From Salinicoccus halitifaciens (GTDB lineage: Bacteria; Bacillota; Bacilli; Staphylococcales; Salinicoccaceae), in assembly GCF_021026095.1 (NCBI RefSeq), contig NZ_JAJNCU010000001.1:744001-808000 (forward strand): a DNA stretch of 64,000 nt. The letters run 5' to 3'. The notes below the pieces were generated by a model, which worked only from the letters and a program-made list of their open reading frames with translations, was not told the DNA's origin and made no database searches. Made by a program: the position numbers and the translations under genes. Below are positions 39,384 through 48,281 of the stretch, one piece after another (position 1 is the first letter of the stretch; each line of letters begins with the position of its first letter).

Positions 39384-39703
39384 TACAATCCAACTCTTTC
39401 AGCCATGATTGTGATTACTTCATGATTAGTGAAGTCTGGATAAACTTCTTTAATGTCATAGGTTTGATTTTTAAAATGGATATGCATTTTGTTAGTGATC
39501 TCTACAGGTATAAAACGGATAGTAAACTTCAATCTATTTTGAGTACCTGAACTAACAGCCGTCTGATAGTCTTTCGCCCAAACTGTGTCTATGTGTGCAT
39601 AAGCTTTAAAAACAGTCTTATAAACTTCTTTTGATATTCCTTTGTCGTTGATTCTTTGCTTCTCTTGAAATTCAATGACTTGATTCATCTTATTAATATT
39701 CAT
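39383..39703 (-). CDS. Head closure protein (SPP1 gp16-like)
   Basis: The 106-residue beta-barrel protein starts with INKMNQVIEFQEKQ and continues with AHIDTVWAKDYQ and FTIRFIPVEITNKMHIHF, the pattern of phage head-tail adaptors (Phage_H_T_join). It plugs the portal after DNA packaging. Confidence 0.87.
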   Translation of the reverse strand: MNINKMNQVIEFQEKQRINDKGISKEVYKTVFKAYAHIDTVWAKDYQTAVSSGTQNRLKFTIRFIPVEITNKMHIHFKNQTYDIKEVYPDFTNHEVITIMAERVGL

Positions 39704-40019
39704 CGTATTCAGCTTCTAGTTCTTTTTTGTAGTGTATGAAATCGACTTGTAAGTGAGATAGGGCATCTCTAAGTCCATAAGTGAGATTGTGTTGAGGTTT
39801 ATCAACCAGGGGTAGTCTGTTTCTAAAGTAGTGAGCTGTGAGAAGTGCTACAGCTCTTTTGTAGTGAGTGTTTTCAGTGAAGAATAATTCATAAGGCATT
39901 GGATCATTGGTTACAGAGTCTTTTACTTTCTGTTTAGCCCAATCTAGATACATTTCAATAACATCATCTTCAAAATCATCTATGACTCTTAAGTGTTTCT
40001 TTACTGTTTCTAATTCCAT
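39693..40019 (-). CDS. Head-tail connector (gp6/gp15-like)
   Basis: The 108-residue helical protein begins VKKHLRVIDDFEDDVIEMYLDWAKQ, the typical start of the gp6-like DNA packaging/connector family that docks under the portal. It overlaps the closure gene by 11 bases. Confidence 0.87.
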   Translation of the reverse strand: MELETVKKHLRVIDDFEDDVIEMYLDWAKQKVKDSVTNDPMPYELFFTENTHYKRAVALLTAHYFRNRLPLVDKPQHNLTYGLRDALSHLQVDFIHYKKELEAEYDEY

Positions 40020-40021
40020 TT

Positions 40022-40228
40022 TTAAGCACCTTCTTCTTCAGACGGTTGCTCAGCTTTCTTCTTTCTTTTGCGTTGTTTGATTTCTTTAATGAATTCACCA
40101 TCATGTTTAGCTAAGTTCTTTTGAATCTCTTTAAATCTTTCATCAGAGACTTCCTGAACAGAACTTACTTTGTATACTTCTTTAGAGTGAATGTCTTTAA
40201 ATTCTTTAAGTACTTCAAACTTCTTCAA
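40022..40228 (-). CDS. Small basic phage protein after the capsid gene
   Basis: The 68-residue protein has a beta start (KKFEVLKEFKDIHSKEVY) and a strongly basic tail (KQRKRKKKAEQ). Short proteins of this kind often lie between capsid and connector genes; some act in head-tail joining. Function not known. Confidence 0.65.
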   Translation of the reverse strand: MKKFEVLKEFKDIHSKEVYKVSSVQEVSDERFKEIQKNLAKHDGEFIKEIKQRKRKKKAEQPSEEEGA

Positions 40229-40253
40229 ACATTCTCATCTCCTTCAATATGTT

Positions 40254-40285
40254 CATAGTGCTCAGTATTGGACAGGAGCACTATG
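40254..40285 (-). repeat. Perfect 10-bp inverted repeat after the capsid gene
   Basis: CATAGTGCTC and its exact complement enclose 12 bases. No T run follows, so it is more likely an mRNA stabiliser, processing site or weak attenuator than a full terminator. Confidence 0.7.
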
Positions 40286-40331
40286 AATAATGCTGTCCTC
40301 ATTCAAAATATTATGTTTATGTATTTATTTA

Positions 40332-41525
40332 TTAAGCTTCTACTGGAGCTGTGAAAGTTACTTTACGAACTGCATCAGCATTAAGCTCTTTAACTTGGTG
40401 ACGAATAGCAACCATCAGACACTCACCGTACTGCATGTAGTTAGTCCACTGTGCTTGATACTGACTACGATCAAACAGTACAACAGCTTCAGCAAAGTTA
40501 CCGACATACATAGTATCTTGACCAATAAGGTCATCTTCAAAGATTACAACTTCCATACCAAACAGTTGTTTACCTGATGCAGCAGAGATAGAATTCTGAA
40601 GCAGATACTGACCATTACCGTCTTTCATCTTGTCAATTGTGTTATAGACTGACTGAGACATGATCATGTGCTTCTTGAATTTTGGTTTCAAATCAACATT
40701 AATAATATCCTTAAGTTTATCGAGTGAGTCAGCTTCTACAGCTTCGAAACCATTTGCAATCTCAAGAATATGAGCATTACGAGTGTTAACTACTGCTTCA
40801 GAGAGAATGTCTTTAACTAGCTTCTCAGCGCCAATGCCGTCTTCGATAGCTTCACGAGAAACTGGAATATAACCACGATATGTAGCTACTTTGTAATCAA
40901 TTTCATCCAAAGGCTGAACTCCGAGTTTCGGGTTATCTTGTAGCTCTTGAGTTGTCTGCAATATTGGTGCTGAATCACCTTTGTATACAGGTTTTGTGCC
41001 TGCTGGAGTGCTAACAGGTTCAATAGTTACATACTTATCAAGAGATACTACCTCGTCAGTCATATCTTTAACTTCTGTACCAATATACTCAGGAATTACT
41101 ACTGCACCTGATTCAGTTGTAAGATCCCTTACTTCGTTGTTCATAATAAAGTTCTGAAAATTAGAGCGAACTTCTTCTTTGTTATCTAATACTACTTCCT
41201 CAATTACTTCTGTCATTTTTCTTTCTCCTTCGATTTCAATGTTTTCTTGCGCTTCTTCAGTGCCATCGTTACTATCTTCATCAGATTCTTCTGATTCAGT
41301 TCTTTCTTCTTTTACTTCTTCTGCTGAAACTTCTTCAGATTTTTCCTCTTCAGGATCTTCAGCTTCTTCTTCAGCTAATTCAGCTTCAAGCTCTTTAATC
41401 TTTTCTTGAAGTGCCTGAATTTCTGCTTTGATTTCTTCAGCTTTGCTCAGGTCATCATTCTCAAGAGCTTCATTAGCTTCTTCGAATTTAGCTTCTACCT
41501 CACTTCTTAATTCAGTGACAGTCAT
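40332..41525 (-). CDS. HK97-type major capsid protein with delta domain
   Basis: The 397-residue protein has an N-terminal coiled-coil delta (scaffold) domain (residues 1-50), a very acidic linker (51-100) and the HK97 capsid fold from about residue 115 (LTTESGAVVIPEYIG). The prohead protease encoded upstream should cut near residues 105-115. An AAGGAG exactly 8 nt before the codon for Met104 (41216) suggests internal initiation of a capsid form without the delta domain. Confidence 0.92.
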   Translation of the reverse strand: MTVTELRSEVEAKFEEANEALENDDLSKAEEIKAEIQALQEKIKELEAELAEEEAEDPEEEKSEEVSAEEVKEERTESEESDEDSNDGTEEAQENIEIEGERKMTEVIEEVVLDNKEEVRSNFQNFIMNNEVRDLTTESGAVVIPEYIGTEVKDMTDEVVSLDKYVTIEPVSTPAGTKPVYKGDSAPILQTTQELQDNPKLGVQPLDEIDYKVATYRGYIPVSREAIEDGIGAEKLVKDILSEAVVNTRNAHILEIANGFEAVEADSLDKLKDIINVDLKPKFKKHMIMSQSVYNTIDKMKDGNGQYLLQNSISAASGKQLFGMEVVIFEDDLIGQDTMYVGNFAEAVVLFDRSQYQAQWTNYMQYGECLMVAIRHQVKELNADAVRKVTFTAPVEA

Positions 41526-42145
41526 TATTGTTCTCCTTTCATTTGCATCAACTCTAATTCGAGTTGTAACTTTCTTTTCTGCTGTTCTTTAAGTTGTTCA
41601 GCTTCTTTATCTGCCTCTTCGATACTTCTCAAAGCAGGAGCAACATCAGTGTCGCTATAAGCTGGATAAGTAACAGCTGAAACATCAATGATCTTCTTAA
41701 ATGAGTTCAGTGTTCGTTCATACATCCTTGTTTCTTTGTTGTATCGAACAGAATCACCTTTTTCATCGAGCTCAAAAGCAAATGAGCACTGATTAATGTT
41801 TCCAGCCTCAATGTTTTTATAAAGATCTCTTGCATATGTAGTATCAGCAAGCTCAGCTCTAAACTTTAAGCCGACTTCATCAACTTCAAGTTTTAATGTA
41901 TCTGCTGTAGTTCTAGCTAGAACTAATGAAGGATTATGATCAATTAGTGCTCTAACATCCTCCATGTCAGCATCCTTTAGGGCTTCAGGCGAGATAGTTT
42001 CAACAAAGCTAATATCATTGCTTCGAAGAGGATTACTCTTTGTATTAAACTTAAGAGCATAGCCTTCAATAACCATCTTTTCTTGTTCGTTTGATTCAGC
42101 TCTGACTTCTACATCAATAAATCTTTTCTCTACATTACTCATCAT
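41525..42145 (-). CDS. Prohead protease (U35/HK97 family)
   Basis: The serine protease removes the capsid delta domain. The family residues are visible: His in LIDHNPS and Ser in NQCSFAFE. AAGGTGG precedes two ATG codons at 42145 and 42142; the first is given, making 207 residues. Its start overlaps the portal gene, and its stop touches the capsid gene. Confidence 0.9.
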   Translation of the reverse strand: MMSNVEKRFIDVEVRAESNEQEKMVIEGYALKFNTKSNPLRSNDISFVETISPEALKDADMEDVRALIDHNPSLVLARTTADTLKLEVDEVGLKFRAELADTTYARDLYKNIEAGNINQCSFAFELDEKGDSVRYNKETRMYERTLNSFKKIIDVSAVTYPAYSDTDVAPALRSIEEADKEAEQLKEQQKRKLQLELELMQMKGEQ

Positions 42146-43406
42146 TCTCACCACCTTCTAAAGTGGCTTCATCTACTGTATTGTTCTGAACTGAATCCAC
42201 TCTCTTGAGCTGGTATTCATCTATCAAATCAACATTCATATAGTTCAATGATTGAATTCTTCTGTCTCCACCTTCAACTGGAGGTTTGCCAATTTCTTCT
42301 CTGGCTTCATTCAGGTCAATGAGACCCATTTCCCAGTCAGCTTTAACAATTTCTCGCTTCGTTTTTGCATCTACATACTTGTAAACATCTGTATTAAATG
42401 AAATCTTGTTCTCTTGTCTCATAGCTTTCACATTGAATAGCTTTCTGTTTAATTCACTTTCAAAACTTGAGATATAATCATTTAAAGTATTGATCACATA
42501 GTCACTGTTAGCTTGTTCGAGACTCATTGAATGAGTTTCAATCTTCATCTTATGTAAAGGAACACCTAAAACTTGAGCAACTTTCACATCGCTGTGTTTA
42601 CTCTCATTAATCAACTTGAGTATTTCAGTATCCACTTTGATTGGCTCATAAGAAGTACCATCATCAAGTACAATGACTTTATGAGCATTATCAGACCCAG
42701 CATTAGCTTCTTGCCACTTTTCTCTGATAACCTCTTTGTCATCGGCATTTAAGTTACCTTGAACATTAAGAATTGAGCCTGCTTGAGTACCATTTTTAAA
42801 GAAGTTAGTGAAGAATCGCTTACTGTGCTTCTCAGTTTCAATCTCTTCTTTCAGAGCAATTAAAGGTGACTTACCGATTAAACCATCTAAAGTAAAAGGC
42901 TTAATATGGATCATATCTTCACCATTAACTTTTCTGTTTCCAGAGCCTTTTCCAATCTTTTGAACTTCGTACTCTAGCTCTACTAAATATTTAGTCGTGC
43001 TTTTCTTCTTGATATTTACTACTTTGTCATTAGTAATATGATGTAAAGCAACTGGCACACCATTAGAATCTCTTTCTATTTCTGCATAAGAGTTTCCATT
43101 CAAAATCGCATTAGCAATTAATATGTATTTCAAATCTTTACCTGTCATCACACTGTTAGGTTCAACATTCAGTAGGTATTCAAGCTCTTCGTTATAGTCA
43201 TACTTTGAATCTTTAACTTTGATCGGTAGAGCTGATATATCTCCTGCAATTGTTCTGATAGCTGTAAACACTGCACTGTTCTCAATAGCAGAAACAGGGC
43301 TGTACTCGACAGCTTTCATCACTTCATTAAAACTACGGAAGGGTGAAAAATCGTTATTCACTGCTTCTCTTTTTTCAAATGCTTTTAATATATTAAAACC
43401 TGCCAT
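42135..43406 (-). CDS. Portal protein (HK97 family)
   Basis: The 423-residue portal forms the dodecameric ring for DNA entry and exit. Features are VEYSPVSAIENSAVFTAIRTIAGDISALPI, GNSYAEIERD, and the long C-terminal helix region with HSMSLEQANSDYVINTL. It overlaps the protease gene. Confidence 0.93.
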   Translation of the reverse strand: MAGFNILKAFEKREAVNNDFSPFRSFNEVMKAVEYSPVSAIENSAVFTAIRTIAGDISALPIKVKDSKYDYNEELEYLLNVEPNSVMTGKDLKYILIANAILNGNSYAEIERDSNGVPVALHHITNDKVVNIKKKSTTKYLVELEYEVQKIGKGSGNRKVNGEDMIHIKPFTLDGLIGKSPLIALKEEIETEKHSKRFFTNFFKNGTQAGSILNVQGNLNADDKEVIREKWQEANAGSDNAHKVIVLDDGTSYEPIKVDTEILKLINESKHSDVKVAQVLGVPLHKMKIETHSMSLEQANSDYVINTLNDYISSFESELNRKLFNVKAMRQENKISFNTDVYKYVDAKTKREIVKADWEMGLIDLNEAREEIGKPPVEGGDRRIQSLNYMNVDLIDEYQLKRVDSVQNNTVDEATLEGGENDE

Positions 43407-43488
43407 TAAATTTTAATTCACCCCGTTCTCTTGGGAATTCATATTTCTTTTCTCAATTACAGTATTATTAGTTGAATTGTCTTTTAAG

Positions 43489-43698
43489 CTATTTTTGAGC
43501 TTGATATAGCAATAAAGCTACAGCTATTAACACAATACCTAGTGAGAAACCGAATGCAGTCAAACTGATCGAGTAAATTGTGTAGAGGATTACTCCCATT
43601 CCCAATAAAAATAGCAGTGTTATAAATGTGTCTAAGCTAAACACAAATCCAACGACTGCTTGTAGTACTTCTAGTATTTTGTTGTTGAACTTTTCCAT
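43489..43698 (-). CDS. Small two-helix membrane protein
   Basis: The 69-residue protein has two hydrophobic segments (about residues 20-38 and 43-62). It is inserted between terminase and portal. Small membrane proteins here are seen in several siphoviruses and may act in exclusion or assembly; function not known. Confidence 0.6.
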   Translation of the reverse strand: MEKFNNKILEVLQAVVGFVFSLDTFITLLFLLGMGVILYTIYSISLTAFGFSLGIVLIAVALLLYQAQK

Positions 43699-43711
43699 GT
43701 TATCCTCCTTC

Positions 43712-45451
43712 TTAAAAGCTAAATTTACCTTTTGCTATTTTCTCTGAGATAGATTCAGGTGCATACTCATACTCTTTAGCTTCTGAAAAAGCGTTAAACA
43801 GAGCCATCAGACTATCAATTTTGTCTGTTCTCTTCTCTTTGACTATTCTCAAGTTATTATTGAACTCTTTTACTCTTGCATCATAAATTGCTCTATTGAG
43901 CACTGGATTATCATTATGAATAATCTCTTTATTAAATACTGCATATCTGAAGCCTTTGATATTAGGTGACAAGTTCTTATAATCTTGTCTTAACTCAATG
44001 AAATCCCATTTGACTCCTTTTCTTTCAGCCGCTTTGATGAAAACATCAATGTTATAAGGATCATATACTATATACTTGATATTTAGATTGTGCTTCTTCT
44101 CATATTCAAGTAGCCATTCAATCATTTGTTCATAATCAATGATGCCTGAGAGCTCATTATTCGACATTGTTACATAGCCTTCTTGAGCAAGCTTCATATA
44201 ATCAATCTTATCTCTCTTAGACTTCACTTCTATATCTTCAACTGTACTGACAAAAGCATGAGTATCTACATACATCTTCTTGTTTTCTAGCATATGAATA
44301 AATGAGAAAGCAGATAAGTCATGGATCTTAGATAAGTCCAAGCCGACAAAAGCATCTGTTCCTGTAATATCAATTTGCTTATCTGTTCTACAAGCTTCCC
44401 ACCTATCTAATGATAGATAGTTTTTCTCGTTTGTTGCTTGCCAGAGATTAAAGTTTTTGATGAGGATCTTAGTAGTTTCACCTTTCTCTCTTTGCTCTTC
44501 AATGTCCTGCCTGATATTCTTAAGAATGGTTGGACGATGCTTCTTATTTTCTAAGAGCGGCATAGCTTTCATCCATAAGCCTTCATTCTCTATCTCTTCT
44601 TCTGAATCCATCTCTGCACAGAATACAAAGTATCTATCATTCTTTATTTCACCATTTAACAAGCGAGTTATGTATTGATACTCTTCAAACATCGGACTGG
44701 TTAAGTTGTCTGAAGCTGTAGAAATCAATAATGTCAAAGGGTTCTCTTGTAGACCCATACCTGTTTTTAATCTCGAATACATCTCGTCATCAGGTACACT
44801 AGCTAACTCATCCAGCAGGACTACAGCAGGGTTCTTACCATCTACAGCATCAGGGTTATTACTTAGAGCCATCATTTTTGAATCTGATGGTTTATCTACT
44901 ATGTCAGTCTTTCTCATCTCTAGTCTATTTCTAAGAGTCTTAGAGTTAGCTTTGATAATATTAAGCTGTCTATAAGCCATATTATAAATCGTCTTCGCTT
45001 GGCTCAATGTGTAACTGGATATGTATATCTCTCTGCCTTCCGCAGGTGATTTTCCAAATAATAATTCGTATAGAGCTATACCTGAACTTAGGATCGACTT
45101 CCCTTGTTTTCTCGCCATTGAGATATAGGCCTTTGTGAATCTTCTGTTGCCGTCTTTATCAACCCAGCCATATAGTGAACCGACTATAAACTTCTGAAAG
45201 AGCATGAGTGGCATTGGCTTCCCTGTTTTAGTATCAGGTAGTTTCTCTATGAACCTAATAACATGTGATGCTTTTTCAGGCTTCCAGTGATAATTCAATA
45301 CTTTCAAGTTAATCTCATCTAAATGTCTTTTAGCAACTTGAATATTCTTTTTAGAAGCTATAATCTCACCAGAAACTACTTTTTTAGCATACTCTGTCGC
45401 CCAGTCATAGTGCTTAGGAGGTCTACCCACTGCTGGTCTTGCTGTAGTCAT
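43712..45451 (-). CDS. Terminase large subunit
   Basis: The packaging motor and DNA-cutting nuclease has Walker A (SMARKQGKS), Walker B (AVVLLDELAS), and nuclease acidic residues in FVGLDLSKIHD, IKYIVYDPYNIDVF and DKIDSLMAL. GAGGGG lies 10 nt before the ATG at 45451; a TTG six bases further up is less likely. The length of 579 fits the P27-associated Terminase_1 type. Confidence 0.95.
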   Translation of the reverse strand: MTTARPAVGRPPKHYDWATEYAKKVVSGEIIASKKNIQVAKRHLDEINLKVLNYHWKPEKASHVIRFIEKLPDTKTGKPMPLMLFQKFIVGSLYGWVDKDGNRRFTKAYISMARKQGKSILSSGIALYELLFGKSPAEGREIYISSYTLSQAKTIYNMAYRQLNIIKANSKTLRNRLEMRKTDIVDKPSDSKMMALSNNPDAVDGKNPAVVLLDELASVPDDEMYSRLKTGMGLQENPLTLLISTASDNLTSPMFEEYQYITRLLNGEIKNDRYFVFCAEMDSEEEIENEGLWMKAMPLLENKKHRPTILKNIRQDIEEQREKGETTKILIKNFNLWQATNEKNYLSLDRWEACRTDKQIDITGTDAFVGLDLSKIHDLSAFSFIHMLENKKMYVDTHAFVSTVEDIEVKSKRDKIDYMKLAQEGYVTMSNNELSGIIDYEQMIEWLLEYEKKHNLNIKYIVYDPYNIDVFIKAAERKGVKWDFIELRQDYKNLSPNIKGFRYAVFNKEIIHNDNPVLNRAIYDARVKEFNNNLRIVKEKRTDKIDSLMALFNAFSEAKEYEYAPESISEKIAKGKFSF

Positions 45452-45453
45452 GA

Positions 45454-45651
45454 TCAATCAACCCCTCTGTAGTCAATGAGGTGGCTGTATTTATCGACTT
45501 CATCAGTGCTGTCCTCTGCAAAGCTCATGACAACACAGGCTAACAGTTCCTCATCTTCTGTATTGTTCGCAAGCTTGACTAATTCTGAAAGACTAGTAAA
45601 TGCACCTTCCACACCGTTTTGATTTTCAAGTACATATATCACTTTCTTCAT
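45454..45651 (-). CDS. Small phage protein between terminase subunits
   Basis: The 65-residue protein (ATG at 45651; MKKVIYVLENQNGVEGAF) has an N-terminal strand, then a helix. Both of its borders share the same GATTGATCATGA stop-start arrangement. Unknown function; a packaging accessory role is suggested by position. Confidence 0.6.
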   Translation of the reverse strand: MKKVIYVLENQNGVEGAFTSLSELVKLANNTEDEELLACVVMSFAEDSTDEVDKYSHLIDYRGVD

Positions 45652-45653
45652 GA

Positions 45654-46133
45654 TCAATCATCCTCTTCAAAGAGGTCAGCAAATGGATCATCTTCATTTA
45701 TAGTCGGCTCAATTAACTTCATACGGGAGTTGATAGTCATTCCAAGTTCAGCTGAGATTGCTCTAATCTCTTTGGTGACTTTCAGCATTTCATGGATAGC
45801 TGGGTTAGCTTTTCTTTCTTTGAGTGTGCCGTCTGCAAAGTATGTATTGATCATCTCGCCTGTTTCATTGATTTCTTCTTCTAATTCTCTATAAATTGAA
45901 TAAAGATTACAGTATGTTGCAATAGAGGTTCTATCGAGGTTTGATATAGGGAGGTCATTTAAAAGAGGAGTGATTCTTCGCCATTCAGCTTTAGCTGTTT
46001 TATTGAGGTAAACTGGAGGGGTTGTTTGGATTTTTTCAAAATCATTTAATTTATTCTTGATAGCTTCTCGTTGAGCTTTTTCTTCATTTGACTCATTGCG
46101 AGAAACATTTAGTTTTCGTTTTCTGCCTGACAA
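45654..46133 (-). CDS. Terminase small subunit (P27 family)
   Basis: Recognises the packaging site and recruits the large subunit. The 159-residue protein begins with a basic stretch (SGRKRKLNVSRNE) and has the P27-like pattern PVYLNKTAKAEWRRITPLLND and LDRTSIATYCNLYSIYRELEEEI. The start is TTG, with AAGGA 6 nt upstream. Confidence 0.87.
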   Translation of the reverse strand: MSGRKRKLNVSRNESNEEKAQREAIKNKLNDFEKIQTTPPVYLNKTAKAEWRRITPLLNDLPISNLDRTSIATYCNLYSIYRELEEEINETGEMINTYFADGTLKERKANPAIHEMLKVTKEIRAISAELGMTINSRMKLIEPTINEDDPFADLFEEDD

Positions 46134-46410
46134 TTTGCATCCTTTCCTTTCTTTATATTTTAGTTGTAAACACTGGGTATGTTCGGGTATATTCGATGCT
46201 GAGAGAGCGATTTAGAGGCAAGTTAGAAGAGTTAGATGGGTAGTTGTCCAGTTATATCGCTTGTAGAGGCTCTACGAGGGAATTTGTAAATCGTAAACTT
46301 TTCGAATCGAGCAATTTTTGCGGGAAACATGCATCGCCGTTTCATTAGAGACTGACCCCTACCCCCTCAATCCCTTGGGGGACAAGGGTTACAGCGTTTC
46401 TTTTTTCCAC
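46134..46410. other. Gene-free stretch, candidate cos/packaging region
   Basis: No frame is open here. The stretch holds GC-rich clusters unusual for this AT-rich phage, including CCCCCT..GGGGG and a CCCTACCCCCTCAATCCC block near 46349-46374. It lies directly upstream of terS, the usual place of cos in P27-terminase siphoviruses. The cut positions cannot be read from sequence. Confidence 0.45.
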
Positions 46411-46448
46411 ACAAAAAAGACAACCGACTTGTTCAGCCAGTTGTCTTT
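46411..46448 (-). terminator. Terminator ending the accessory operon before terS
   Basis: The stem AAGACAAC/GTTGTCTT with a central region of about 15 bases is followed by T-rich sequence on the minus strand. Confidence 0.75.
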
Positions 46449-46455
46449 CTCATTA

Positions 46456-46905
46456 CTATTTCTTATATCTTTTATTGCTTTCTTCAAGTAGAGCATTGCC
46501 CTTTTCAATCATTCGTACCACATGTTCTTGGTAAGATTCATTAGTGCCATCGGTAAATACTATTGTATTAACATCTGATTTCACAGCATCAATTCTTTCA
46601 GAAAGATTGACATGTATCACTCCAGCTTTATTCATTTGATTGTAATTTACTCTTATCTCACTATCTTTTCCTACAGATACAGTAATGTTATTATAACTTA
46701 CAATTTTATTTGTCTTCGCATTAGTTGTAGGAAAAGAGCCCACACTATAAGGTATATCTCTATCTCTAAATTCGTCTTCAAATTTCTTATACTCGTTATA
46801 TAGTTTATCCATTACAACAAAAATTGCCTCTTCTTTCGGCTTTTCAATATTGTCATCAACTTGTAAATTATTTTTTATGGAATCAAATAACTCTTCTCTA
46901 ATCAT
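46456..46905 (-). CDS. Accessory phage protein of unknown function
   Basis: AAGGA lies 8 nt before the ATG at 46905, giving 149 residues. Layout: N-terminal amphipathic helix (IREELFDSIKNN), helical segment, beta-rich middle (NNITVSVGKDSEIRVNYN), C-terminal helix. The proteins at 47699-48268 and 48355-48774 have the same layout, so the three may be distant relatives. It is the last gene of the operon driven from the palindromic promoter at 47.6 kb. Confidence 0.6.
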   Translation of the reverse strand: MIREELFDSIKNNLQVDDNIEKPKEEAIFVVMDKLYNEYKKFEDEFRDRDIPYSVGSFPTTNAKTNKIVSYNNITVSVGKDSEIRVNYNQMNKAGVIHVNLSERIDAVKSDVNTIVFTDGTNESYQEHVVRMIEKGNALLEESNKRYKK

Positions 46906-46934
46906 TACCATCATCCTTTATAATTTTTCGATAA

Positions 46935-47177
46935 CTAAACTTTCGACAGTTTATAAATTTCTTGATAATTTTTGCTAAAATGAGTATAACCATCTTCATA
47001 AGAATGTAAGTTACCTTTTAAAGCATCTTCTATCCTACACATATCAGATGCTCTACTATCATAAATACTACTTCCTATATAGCTTGCTTTATGAGTTTGC
47101 AAATATTGTTTAATAACATTTACTGTGTATACTTGCCCCACCTCTAAAGTTTCCGGTATTTCAGATTGCTCCAACAC
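46935..47177 (-). CDS. Small accessory phage protein
   Basis: The 80-residue protein with GTG start has AGGAG 9 nt upstream. It has no recognised motif; there is a Lys/Tyr-rich helical pattern and two cysteine-free strands. It lies 21 bases after the coiled-coil membrane protein in the same operon. Confidence 0.55.
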   Translation of the reverse strand: MLEQSEIPETLEVGQVYTVNVIKQYLQTHKASYIGSSIYDSRASDMCRIEDALKGNLHSYEDGYTHFSKNYQEIYKLSKV

Positions 47178-47198
47178 GCTTCAACACTCCTGTTATTT

Positions 47199-47591
47199 TC
47201 ATTTCCTTCTTCTAGATTTTCTATTTTTTGGTTTATTATACTGAGTTTTCTTCGTCTTCTCGGCTAAACGCTCTATTTCATCAAAACTTATTTCTCCTGT
47301 AAAAACTTTCATTGCTAACTCATTTATCTGTGTATCACTGTTACTCTTTGATTGAACAGTAGATTGAAATTCTATTCTTTCTTTTTCATGCCTATGTTCT
47401 TTATCTTTTATTTCAAGCTCATGCTTGTGCTTCGCCTCTTGTTTTTCTAATTCAACTTTATACTTTTCGATTTCCCTTGCATACTGCTTTTCTGCTAATT
47501 CCAGCTTAGTTTTGTTTTTATTGCCCATAACCATCACAGTTACAATAGCAGATATAGTAGCTGGTGTTAACGCAATCATCAATTCATACAA
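47199..47591 (-). CDS. Membrane-anchored coiled-coil protein
   Basis: One N-terminal membrane helix (IALTPATISAIVTVMVMG) is followed by a long charged coiled coil (YAREIEKYKVELEKQEAKHKH...) and a basic tail (KPKNRKSRRRK). A TTG at 47591, 8 nt after GGGGG, is the best start; an ATG at 47606 lies inside the palindromic operator. It could act at the membrane in exclusion or scaffold other accessory proteins. No family recognised. Confidence 0.6.
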   Translation of the reverse strand: MYELMIALTPATISAIVTVMVMGNKNKTKLELAEKQYAREIEKYKVELEKQEAKHKHELEIKDKEHRHEKERIEFQSTVQSKSNSDTQINELAMKVFTGEISFDEIERLAEKTKKTQYNKPKNRKSRRRK

Positions 47592-47602
47592 ATTTCCATC
47601 CC

Positions 47603-47638
47603 CCATTGTATAATATTTACATCTATATTATACAATGG
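47603..47638 (-). promoter_or_regulatory. Palindromic operator-promoter, 14-bp perfect arms
   Basis: CCATTGTATAATAT, 8 bases, then its exact complement. The upstream arm contains a TATAAT -10, so a bound dimer would block transcription. The ribosome site follows the palindrome directly. Confidence 0.75.
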
Positions 47639-47651
47639 CTATGCAAATAAA

Positions 47652-47682
47652 AAAAGAAGTCTCTCATTAGAGATGCCTTATC
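47652..47682 (-). terminator. Terminator after the 47.7-48.3 kb gene
   Basis: The stem TCTCT/AGAGA with extensions is followed by a run of seven T on the minus strand. Confidence 0.7.
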
Positions 47683-47698
47683 ATTCAGTCTATATTAA

Positions 47699-48268
47699 TT
47701 ACCAATCTACCCTCGCTACTCTTCCACCTTCTGGCTCGTCTTTAATTCCATGATGAGTTTTTGCTATATAATTAGCAATATATTTTACATGCTTAATCAT
47801 TACTTTATTCAAGTTATTATCTTCTACTCCATCATCAATAGTACGAGCAGGAGCATCTATATACTCTTCTCCCTCGTCCACCCTGTACTCTTCTTCCTCT
47901 TGATAATAATAGTTATTTTTATCTAAATATCTTAAAAACAAGTGAGGTAAACCAAATTGAGAATATACTAGAATCCTATACTTATTTGTTTCTGAGTTAT
48001 CATATTTAAACTCATAACCAAGAATGTTTTCACCCTCAAATCTTACTTCCAGTTTCATGCCCTCATTATCAAAACTTACAAAGTCTTTGCGAATAATATT
48101 ACTAGATGTCGGTGCTTCATAAAGTAACTCACTTATTTTATTTCCAATAGATTCAAAATCTCTTCGTACAACCTCTTCTTGGACAACTAATACTTCATTC
48201 TTTTCCCTTTCAAGTTCTTCTTTCTTACTTTGATATGCTTCATCAAAAATCCTCTTAAAATCCGTCAA
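47699..48268 (-). CDS. Accessory phage protein, separately transcribed
   Basis: A TTG at 48268 with AAGGG 8 nt upstream gives 189 residues starting TDFKRIFDEAYQSKKEE. It has an N-terminal helix, a coiled segment, a beta-rich middle (MKLEVRFEGENILGYEFKYD) and a very acidic loop (YYQEEEEYRVDEGEEY). It has its own promoter, palindrome and terminator. Not recognised; same layout as the proteins at 46456-46905 and 48355-48774. Confidence 0.6.
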   Translation of the reverse strand: MTDFKRIFDEAYQSKKEELEREKNEVLVVQEEVVRRDFESIGNKISELLYEAPTSSNIIRKDFVSFDNEGMKLEVRFEGENILGYEFKYDNSETNKYRILVYSQFGLPHLFLRYLDKNNYYYQEEEEYRVDEGEEYIDAPARTIDDGVEDNNLNKVMIKHVKYIANYIAKTHHGIKDEPEGGRVARVDW

Positions 48269-48281
48269 ACCAATCACCCTT

